From ATZT02 sp046046315 (GTDB lineage: Bacteria; Actinomycetota; Actinomycetes; S36-B12; UBA5976), in contig JBJOKB010000003.1 in assembly GCA_046046315.1 (NCBI GenBank), forward strand, positions 1 to 7,610: a stretch of 7,610 bases of DNA. The letters run 5' to 3'. Below the pieces are notes generated by a model. It did not search any database and was not told the DNA's origin. It saw only the letters and a program-made list of their open reading frames with translations. Every line of letters begins with the position of its first letter. Position 1 is the first letter of the stretch. Made by a program: the position numbers and the translations under genes. This document shows positions 1 through 4,737 of the stretch, piece after piece.

Positions 1-1424
1 AATCTCTTTAAACCATTAACTCCTTGGCTCATCCTAGGGTTTTTAGCAAATTTATCTCTGTGGGAATTTAAGAATTTCCAATAACCTGCAGTGAAAGGAC
101 AGGCATCTTTGCCAACTCTGACATCTGGTTTATAAACACATCCACCACAAAAATTACTCATTTTATTTATGTAGCTGCCACCACTCGTGTAGGGCTTGGT
201 TGACATTTTTCCACCATCTGCATATTGACTCATGCCAATAACGTTTGCTGCCATTACCCAAGGATGACCATCAATAAATAAACGATCAAACCAATCAACT
301 AATTCTTGCGGATTTATTCCTTGTTGCATGCACCAATTTCCTAGCATCATTAGTCTTTGAATGTGGTGCACCCAAGCTCTTTGTTCTAAATCTGAAACAA
401 CTGTTTTTAAACAATTTGCTTTCACATTTTTTGTGTCAAGATTTTCAAGCCATTCAGGTAATTTGTTATTTGCTTTTAGATAATTATTTTCTTTGGTGTA
501 ATTTTCCCCAAATAACCAATACAAATGCCATATGTAATCACGCCAGCCCATAATTTGTCTGATAAATCCTTCAACAGAAGCAATAGGAGCACCATTTTTG
601 TGTTCTTTTTCAACTGCTCTAATTAATTTCATAGGATCAAGAAGACCAATATTTAACGGAGCAGACAATAAAGAATGGGCCATGTGCCAATCATTAGTTA
701 GTGAAGCATCCTCCATTGGACCAAAAGCGTTAAGTCTAGTTTCAAGAAAGTTTTTAAATACTTTGTTAGCTTCTGCTTCCGTGGCAGCAAATTGTCTTAA
801 CTCATCATTACCCACAAACTCATAACCTTGTTTTTCCAATTCGTTTATTTTTTTTCTTGCTTTTATGTCTATTTCATCTTCAACTGGGTAATAAGCTTTT
901 TTTAGATCTAACTTAGTTTGGTTTTTTGGTGGGGATTGGCGATTGTCTGCATCAAAATTCCATGAGCCACCAACTGGTTCGTCATTTCCATCAACTAAAA
1001 CTGAATGCAAAACCCGAGTGTGGCGATAGAAATCTTCTAGGCGAAGTCTTTTATCTTTTCTAGGTTCAAACCACTTAGCAAAGTCTTTTTCACTAGTGAC
1101 AAATCCCCTGGAAGGAAGTTTTTCAAAGTTATCTTTATTCATGAACGCCTTGCGATTAGCAAAACTAGTAGGTGCAATTACTGAGGCTTTTTCTTTAAAA
1201 TTCTTAGCAAAATTTAGAACTGATTCACATTCAACAATCTGACAACGAGACCCTAATTCTTCTTTTTTATGCAAAATTGAACTTAACCACCATTGAGCTT
1301 TTGCTCGATGCATTTTTCTGTTCCATAGGTCTTGGAAAGGGACCAGAATGATTATTTTTCCATCATGATCATTATGGAAATGAGAACCTAATTGGTCAGG
1401 TAGAAGAATTCTTATATTTGCCAT
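1..1424 (-). CDS. Iron-sulfur bacterial cryptochrome/(6-4) photolyase (PhrB/CryB family), C-terminus cut by window edge
   Basis: Translating the minus strand from the ATG at 1424 gives 474 codons open to the window edge; the family is about 500 residues, so some 20-40 C-terminal residues are missing. The start MANIRILLPDQLG matches the N-terminal antenna (lumazine-binding) domain. The C-terminal half is the FAD-binding helical domain. Four cysteines at 338, 426, 429 and 442 have the same spacing (88, 3, 13) as the 4Fe-4S ligands Cys350/438/441/454 of Agrobacterium PhrB. The paired histidines H353-H354 in VHHIQRLM lie 15-16 residues after the first ligand, as PhrB His365/His366 do. The expected role is light-driven, FAD-dependent repair of (6-4) photoproducts in the cytoplasm; a cryptochrome-like signalling role cannot be excluded. 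The gene is divergent from the toxin-like gene at 1625. No strong ribosome binding site precedes the ATG. Confidence 0.93.
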   Translation of the reverse strand, partial: MANIRILLPDQLGSHFHNDHDGKIIILVPFQDLWNRKMHRAKAQWWLSSILHKKEELGSRCQIVECESVLNFAKNFKEKASVIAPTSFANRKAFMNKDNFEKLPSRGFVTSEKDFAKWFEPRKDKRLRLEDFYRHTRVLHSVLVDGNDEPVGGSWNFDADNRQSPPKNQTKLDLKKAYYPVEDEIDIKARKKINELEKQGYEFVGNDELRQFAATEAEANKVFKNFLETRLNAFGPMEDASLTNDWHMAHSLLSAPLNIGLLDPMKLIRAVEKEHKNGAPIASVEGFIRQIMGWRDYIWHLYWLFGENYTKENNYLKANNKLPEWLENLDTKNVKANCLKTVVSDLEQRAWVHHIQRLMMLGNWCMQQGINPQELVDWFDRLFIDGHPWVMAANVIGMSQYADGGKMSTKPYTSGGSYINKMSNFCGGCVYKPDVRVGKDACPFTAGYWKFLNSHRDKFAKNPRMSQGVNGLKR

Positions 1425-1496
1425 CTTGAATCAAATCTTAAAGCCAATTTATCAATCCTGCATTAATAAAAGTAATCCTTTTGGTTAATTACGAAG

Positions 1497-1505
1497 TTAT
1501 CCACA
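1497..1505 (+). promoter_or_regulatory. Exact DnaA-box consensus match
   Basis: The nonamer TTATCCACA is a perfect match to the DnaA-box consensus and lies in the intergenic region between the photolyase and the toxin-like gene. It is a single copy with no cluster of further boxes, no AT-rich unwinding element and no dnaA or dnaN nearby, so this is not an origin. A one-mismatch copy (TTATCCACT, 3876-3884) occurs inside a coding region, which shows that near matches arise by chance here. DnaA regulation of the photolyase is possible but only an inference. Confidence 0.25.
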
Positions 1506-1568
1506 TTTGCTTGTTTTCCCCAGGGAAAGTGAGTAACTAAACATATTTCCTTAAATCTTGCGTTAATG

Positions 1569-1597
1569 GGTAGACACCTCTAGAAAAAAGGTCTACC
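1569..1597. repeat. 7-bp inverted repeat, candidate operator of the toxin-antitoxin-like pair
   Basis: GGTAGAC (1569-1575) and its exact reverse complement GTCTACC (1591-1597) are separated by 15 bases. The half-sites are 22 bp apart start to start, about two helical turns. The repeat lies 27 bp upstream of the GTG start at 1625, and its left arm overlaps a -35-like TAGACA (1571-1576). No T-run follows, so it is unlikely to be a terminator. Position and symmetry suggest an operator for autoregulation of the pair downstream; that role is inferred. Confidence 0.4.
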
Positions 1598-1624
1598 TTG
1601 ATACCAGATTCAGAAGTTTAATTA

Positions 1625-1867
1625 GTGAAGAGTCAAAAATTTCACTTCACGAGAAACTCTCGAAAACATCGAATCGGTAAGCAACATATTTATTTTGTCA
1701 TTTTTAATAACCATCCACAAAACGTGGATGTGCCAGAAGGTTGGGAGAGAAGGATTAAATGGACTGGCTTAGATCAGCGTGGTTTGGAATTAGAAATAGT
1801 TGGAGTAATTTTATCTACCAAAATTTTAATAATTCACGTTATGCCGACCAGATATCGAAATATTTGA
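1625..1867 (+). CDS. Small toxin-like protein of a type II toxin-antitoxin-like pair
   Basis: An 80-residue protein starting at GTG and ending at TGA 1865-1867. The N-terminus has a basic block (R10, R13-K14-H15-R16-I17-G18). The middle reads KWTGLDQRGLELEIVGV (residues 45-61) and the end IHVMPTRYR (70-78). This layout (RKHxIG near the start, a GxDxRGxELEI strand, then a terminal HVMPTxxR strand) recalls small actinobacterial proteins usually found next to CopG-like antitoxins, distantly like BrnT/RelE-fold RNase toxins. The assignment is from memory of the family pattern. The next gene overlaps it by four bases. There is no convincing Shine-Dalgarno sequence, only AGAAG about nine bases upstream. 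If a toxin, it would be a cytoplasmic ribonuclease; that activity is not shown here. Confidence 0.65.
   Translation: MKSQKFHFTRNSRKHRIGKQHIYFVIFNNHPQNVDVPEGWERRIKWTGLDQRGLELEIVGVILSTKILIIHVMPTRYRNI
1712..1730 (+). repeat. Small hairpin inside the toxin-like gene
   Basis: CATCCAC (1712-1718) and GTGGATG (1724-1730) form a perfect 7-bp stem with a 5-base loop inside the toxin-like coding sequence, around residues 30-36. It could form in mRNA, but it has no U-tract and may simply reflect coding constraint. Confidence 0.35.
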
Positions 1868-2001
1868 AAGTAAATGAAATCATTTTTGGTAAAGACATCG
1901 ATCTTGACAAAGAGGTAATTCTAGATTCAAGAGGCCATAGAATTACTAATGAATATTGTGAAAAAATTATTAATGAAATTAATGATTCAAGTGCTGCATA
2001 G
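1864..2001 (+). CDS. Antitoxin-like short protein, apparently truncated, overlapping the toxin-like gene
   Basis: The likely start is TTG at 1864, sharing TTGA (1864-1867) with the toxin-like gene's TGA stop, an arrangement typical of translational coupling. It gives 45 residues. The in-frame ATG at 1759 would read through the toxin-like gene in a shadow frame and is rejected. The core KDIDLDKEVILDSRGHRITN followed by EYCEKIINEI resembles the N-terminal segment of actinobacterial CopG-like antitoxins (acidic D-L-D-x-E, then DSxGxRITxEY). In those proteins a GRPSL-type linker and a ribbon-helix-helix DNA-binding domain usually follow. Here the frame instead ends at TAG 1999-2001, 23 bases into the 3' end of the convergent methyltransferase gene, and the last residues are encoded antisense to it. 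I infer a natural truncation or decay; a minimal antitoxin lacking a DNA-binding domain is the alternative. Confidence 0.55.
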   Translation: MKVNEIIFGKDIDLDKEVILDSRGHRITNEYCEKIINEINDSSAA

Positions 2002-2653
2002 CCCAGGCATACATTGCAATAGCACCAGCAGCTGAAGCATTCATTGATCTTGTTGATCCATATTGTCTAATTGCATATGTAACTTCACACATTGCAATTG
2101 CAGCATCTGATAATCCTGGTCCTTCTTGGCCAAAAAGTAGAGCACACGGATTTGGTAATTTGGCAGTTTCTAATTCTTTAGAACCCTCTACGTTATCTAT
2201 CCCAATGATTGGCACATTGTTTTCTTTAGCCCAATTAGCAAAATCTTGGGGAGTGGGATGGTGATGTAAGTGAAGATATTTATCGGTAACCATGGCACCG
2301 CGTTTATTCCAATCACGTTTACCAATGATGTGCACACCTTCTGCATTAAATGCATTAGCAGTTCTCACAATGGAGCCGATATTTAAATCATGTTGCCAAT
2401 TCTCAATTGCAATGTGTAGAGGATGTCGTCTTTTATCTAATTCTTTAACAATTGCAGCAACTGACCAATAACGATATTGATCAAGAATGTTTCGTCGATC
2501 GCCTTTTTCTAAATACTCAGGATCGTATTGTTCCCCAGTTGGCCAAGGCAAAGGATGAGGACCAACTCCAACAACTGGATAAAATTCTCCAGCCTGAACT
2601 TCGGTTCTATCCCCAAGATCTGGTCTATTTATTAAGTATTCGTCGCTATCCAT
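1979..2653 (-). CDS. TrmH/SpoU-family RNA 2'-O-methyltransferase
   Basis: A 224-residue SPOUT-superfamily methyltransferase, predicted to transfer a methyl group from S-adenosylmethionine to a ribose 2'-OH in tRNA or rRNA; the exact target is not deducible. All three SpoU motifs are present: motif 1 at residues 91-100 (NIGSIVRTAN, with catalytic-type R97), motif 2 at 173-181 (LFGQEGPGL, with E177) and motif 3 at about 199-214 (GSTRSMNASAAGAIAM), forming the trefoil-knot cofactor site. The N-terminal 80 residues (GVGPHPLPWP, then GDRRNILDQYRYW) match the actinobacterial version of the family, which in Mycobacterium (Rv0881) also lies near serC and citA. The ATG follows the upstream methyltransferase stop by six bases, so it is probably the last gene of the operon starting at 4300. 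Its 3' end overlaps the convergent antitoxin-like frame by 23 bp. Confidence 0.9.
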   Translation of the reverse strand: MDSDEYLINRPDLGDRTEVQAGEFYPVVGVGPHPLPWPTGEQYDPEYLEKGDRRNILDQYRYWSVAAIVKELDKRRHPLHIAIENWQHDLNIGSIVRTANAFNAEGVHIIGKRDWNKRGAMVTDKYLHLHHHPTPQDFANWAKENNVPIIGIDNVEGSKELETAKLPNPCALLFGQEGPGLSDAAIAMCEVTYAIRQYGSTRSMNASAAGAIAMYAWAMQHLNH

Positions 2654-2659
2654 TAATGA

Positions 2660-3541
2660 CTATTTAACAGCGTCACTAATTGCTTTGGTGTGAAGTGGTG
2701 TGGAACCACAACAGGAACCAATCACATTAACGCCAAAAGATTTCATTTCTTTAGCGTATTTAGCCATTTCTTCTGGTGTGCCATCATAAATAAAAACATC
2801 ACCTTGCAGTTTCGGTAAACCTGCATTTGATTGGGTCATAATAAATGTTCCAGGTTGTCTAGCACTGGTTAATTCTTGAGCAATGATTTTCATTTCGTCG
2901 GTGCCGCGACCACAGTTTGCACCAATGAGTCTTACTCCAAGTGCTGAAATTGCTTTCACAGCCATTTCAGGTTTTACACCCATCATTGTTCTTAAATTTG
3001 TATCGAAAGAAAAAGTAACAGCAATTGGCAAACCTGGCGCAACTTCTTGAGCTGCTTTTACCGCAGCTTCTACTTCACTTAAATCACTCATAGTTTCAAT
3101 TAAAATTCCATCAACACCACCTGCAACTAAACCTTTTATTTGTTCAGCAAATATTTCTTTAGCAGAATCAATAGTTAATGTCCCCATTGGTTCCATTAAT
3201 TCACCACTTGGACCAATATCTCCCATAACAAAACAATTTGGGTATTTACTAGCAACTTTTTTCGCAAGTTCTGCAGCTGCTTTATTAAGTTCAAAGACAC
3301 GATCTTCTAATTGATGCATTTGTAATCTTGGTTTAGTGCCACCAAAAGTATTGGTTGTTAATAAATTGGCACCATTTTTGGCATATTGGTCAAGAATGTC
3401 AGCTACTTTGTCAGGATGCTCCACATTCCATAATTCGGGAGCACCACCATCGGTCAATCCTGATTCTTGCAACATGGTGCCCATTGCACCGTCACTAATT
3501 AATGTTTGACCTTGATCCAATAATTCATAAATGTTTGACAT
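2660..3541 (-). CDS. Homocysteine S-methyltransferase, betaine-homocysteine methyltransferase (Bmt) type
   Basis: A 293-residue single-domain member of the zinc-dependent homocysteine S-methyltransferase family, which methylates homocysteine to methionine in the cytoplasm. The zinc ligands are visible: C210 in GANCG and C277-C278 in GSCCG. The barrel start carries DGAMGT (17-22), followed by GLTDGGAPELWN (28-39) and TNTFGG (63-68). These stretches, together with FSFDTNLRTMMGV (177-189), resemble the stand-alone bacterial betaine-type enzymes more than MetH, and no folate-, B12- or reactivation domain is attached. The methyl donor (glycine betaine, another methylated compound, or S-methylmethionine) cannot be read from sequence. 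A clear GGAG lies six bases before the ATG. It is the third gene of the operon, 24 bases after the PF13769 gene. Confidence 0.88.
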   Translation of the reverse strand: MSNIYELLDQGQTLISDGAMGTMLQESGLTDGGAPELWNVEHPDKVADILDQYAKNGANLLTTNTFGGTKPRLQMHQLEDRVFELNKAAAELAKKVASKYPNCFVMGDIGPSGELMEPMGTLTIDSAKEIFAEQIKGLVAGGVDGILIETMSDLSEVEAAVKAAQEVAPGLPIAVTFSFDTNLRTMMGVKPEMAVKAISALGVRLIGANCGRGTDEMKIIAQELTSARQPGTFIMTQSNAGLPKLQGDVFIYDGTPEEMAKYAKEMKSFGVNVIGSCCGSTPLHTKAISDAVK

Positions 3542-3547
3542 ATTTTT

Positions 3548-3551
3548 CTCC
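3548..3551 (-). promoter_or_regulatory. Ribosome binding site of the homocysteine methyltransferase gene
   Basis: GGAG on the minus strand is separated by six bases from the ATG at 3541. It is one of the few clear Shine-Dalgarno sequences in the window and fixes this start. Confidence 0.7.
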
Positions 3552-3565
3552 GCGTAACTAGATAA

Positions 3566-3868
3566 TTAGTTTTGTTTTGGTCCTAATTCATCAAGCACTG
3601 CAGCGAGGCGAGCCTCGGAGAAATCATTCTCTATTCCAGCAACAACTTGTTCCACAATTGTAGCCGGATCTCCATCCATAGTTTTCCATTCAGATCGTGT
3701 CCAACCATTCATGTATGAATCAGCGTCAGCTTCACCAAGTCTCATTGCAGCTTCATCTATTGCTTCTTGAAAACGCATTGGCAATTGTGCTTTGACTGTT
3801 TTGTCTCCTTCACGGGCTACCACCATGGAAGGGATTACTCGCCAACTAGTTATTTGATATTCGCTCAT
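3566..3868 (-). CDS. PF13769 'virulence factor' family small protein, probably one-carbon/methionine related
   Basis: A 100-residue soluble protein with no signal peptide or membrane segment. The pattern is that of the family labelled 'virulence factor' (PF13769): an N-terminal strand with WRVIPSMVVAR (9-19), then KAQLPMRFQEAIDEAAMRLG (26-45), then the D-SYMNGW-R block (50-58) and an acidic helical C-terminus. The family name is historical and nothing here implies virulence. In other bacteria I recall such genes beside homocysteine methyltransferase and methylenetetrahydrofolate reductase genes, and here it directly precedes a homocysteine methyltransferase, so a role in methyl-group or methionine metabolism is inferred. 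The ATG directly abuts the TAA of the TipAS gene (TAAATG) with no strong Shine-Dalgarno, which suggests translational coupling. Confidence 0.75.
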   Translation of the reverse strand: MSEYQITSWRVIPSMVVAREGDKTVKAQLPMRFQEAIDEAAMRLGEADADSYMNGWTRSEWKTMDGDPATIVEQVVAGIENDFSEARLAAVLDELGPKQN

Positions 3869-4300
3869 TTAAAGATTATCCACTGAATTAGCAATAATTG
3901 CATCATGAACATATTGAGCTAAACCCAAAGCATGTTTTTCATAGTTTTCTTTAAATCTTTCATCTAACACATACATCAAAGCAAGATTTGAATGAATTTC
4001 ATAAGTGCAGTCATAAAACCATTTTGTGATGTGCTGGCGATGGGCTTCGGCTGCCTCTTTTGCTTCACTGCTTTCAGCAGAAAATCCTTTTTCCATCAAA
4101 TTCTTTAAAGTTTGCACAATAAAATCTGATTCTAGATTCATTTGAGCAAAATCTTCTTTTGAGTATTTTGCAGTTTTTAGTGCAGATTGTTTATAGGCAT
4201 TTGTATTTCCCCATCTAGATTTTGCTTCATCACTATAAGAATCTGGATCAAATGAACCAAAAATCTCATTCTTATCTGCCGGGGATAGATTTGTTGACAT
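3869..4300 (-). CDS. Stand-alone TipAS antibiotic-recognition domain protein
   Basis: A 143-residue protein that is essentially one TipAS domain (PF07739), close to the roughly 144 residues of Streptomyces TipAS. Recognisable stretches are GSFDPDSY (15-22), RWGNTNAYKQS (29-39), the AHRQHITKWFYDCTYEIH segment (86-103) and MYVLDERF (109-116). C98 aligns with the TipA cysteine that bonds covalently to thiopeptide antibiotics such as thiostrepton. The usual N-terminal MerR helix-turn-helix is absent, and upstream sequence holds no remnant of one, so it cannot act alone as the classical transcription activator. It may sequester a ligand or sense one through a partner. No Shine-Dalgarno precedes the ATG, but a -10-like TATACT lies seven bases upstream, so the message is probably leaderless. 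It would be the first gene of the four-gene operon. Confidence 0.87.
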   Translation of the reverse strand: MSTNLSPADKNEIFGSFDPDSYSDEAKSRWGNTNAYKQSALKTAKYSKEDFAQMNLESDFIVQTLKNLMEKGFSAESSEAKEAAEAHRQHITKWFYDCTYEIHSNLALMYVLDERFKENYEKHALGLAQYVHDAIIANSVDNL

Positions 4301-4307
4301 GTTTCAA

Positions 4308-4313
4308 AGTATA
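4308..4313 (-). promoter_or_regulatory. Candidate -10 element for a leaderless TipAS-operon transcript
   Basis: TATACT on the minus strand is followed by seven bases and then the ATG at 4300, so transcription would begin at or next to the start codon. This fits the absence of a Shine-Dalgarno and the frequency of leaderless mRNAs in actinobacteria. No convincing -35 hexamer was found at 16-19 bp spacing. Confidence 0.45.
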
Positions 4314-4340
4314 CAAATAACTACTGAGTAGAGTTAAACC

Positions 4341-4421
4341 ATGAACTTCAAGACCAGAAGACTTGTCACTTTAAGTGTGTTATTTGGTCTAGTTATTGCT
4401 GTTTTAATTCAAGCTCTCTAG
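4341..4421 (+). CDS. Tiny single-membrane-segment protein (26 residues)
   Basis: An ATG-to-TAG frame encodes 26 residues: MNFKTRRLVT followed by SVLFGLVIAVLIQAL. The first part is basic (K4, R6, R7) and the remainder is one uninterrupted hydrophobic helix, the layout of a small inner-membrane protein with a cytoplasmic N-terminus under the positive-inside rule. It is divergent from the TipAS gene, and its 3' end overlaps the convergent XRE regulator by 29 bases (4393-4421). A -10-like TAGAGT (4329-4334) ends six bases before the ATG, so leaderless expression is possible. Short basic-plus-hydrophobic proteins are common in actinobacteria, but I do not recognise a named family. A chance frame of this length is possible; the composition argues for a real gene. 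Confidence 0.45.
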   Translation: MNFKTRRLVTLSVLFGLVIAVLIQAL

Positions 4422-4668
4422 TTATTTTCCCATGAGCCATGGGCAGAAATAATTCAAAAGCTTCAATTCTTAAGGCATCTGCAATTGCCCACAAAATATC
4501 TAATGATGGCGATAGATGGCCATTTTCTATCCGAGACACAGATTTTCTATCAATCTCAGCAATTTGAGCAAGACGATCTTGACTTAAATTTGCTTTTAAT
4601 CTCAATGACTTAATACAAGAACCAAAAATTAATCTTCGCTGTTGAATTTCAGCGTCTAATAAAGTCAT
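4393..4668 (-). CDS. XRE-family helix-turn-helix transcriptional regulator
   Basis: A 91-residue protein from the ATG at 4668. The HTH occupies roughly residues 16-72: LSQDRLAQIAEID (28-40) is the first helix and turn, RKSVSRIENG (41-50) the recognition helix, and SPSLDILWAIADALRI (53-68) the usual closing helices. No ligand-binding or peptidase domain is attached, so it is a minimal single-domain regulator; its targets are unknown. An in-frame TTG at 4731 would add 21 residues rich in basic and aromatic side chains that precede the normal XRE fold, so I prefer the ATG, which has a -10-like TAAAGT (4676-4681) seven bases upstream. It lies 69 bases downstream of serC in the same direction and may be co-transcribed or have its own leaderless promoter. 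Its 3' end overlaps the convergent 26-residue membrane-protein frame. Confidence 0.85.
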   Translation of the reverse strand: MTLLDAEIQQRRLIFGSCIKSLRLKANLSQDRLAQIAEIDRKSVSRIENGHLSPSLDILWAIADALRIEAFELFLPMAHGKITRELELKQQ

Positions 4669-4737
4669 GGGGAAAACTTTACGGATAATAATAAAAAATG
4701 TTCTCTTAAAACTTGGACAAAGAATGGGCAAACCAGA

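Noticed and set aside
598..825. Plus-strand open frame of 75 codons
   Set aside because: It lies wholly antisense to the photolyase, whose frame has intact catalytic and cluster motifs; the product has no recognisable pattern.
1515..1528. Palindrome TTTCCC-CA-GGGAAA
   Set aside because: Six-base arms with a two-base centre make a poor hairpin, there is no T-run, and it does not align with a recognisable promoter; too weak to call an operator.
1759..1863. Extended N-terminus for the antitoxin-like frame from ATG 1759
   Set aside because: This part is read out of frame through the toxin-like gene and shows no protein-family pattern; the TTG at 1864 overlapping the toxin stop fits better.
4367..4377. 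Palindrome CACTTTAAGTG between the TipAS and XRE genes as a terminator
   Set aside because: The arms are five bases with a single central base, A+T-rich, and not followed by a T-run on either strand; it also falls within the 26-codon frame.
4669..4731. TTG start at 4731 for the XRE regulator
   Set aside because: It adds 21 residues outside the normal XRE fold, without a Shine-Dalgarno; the ATG at 4668 gives the usual domain length.
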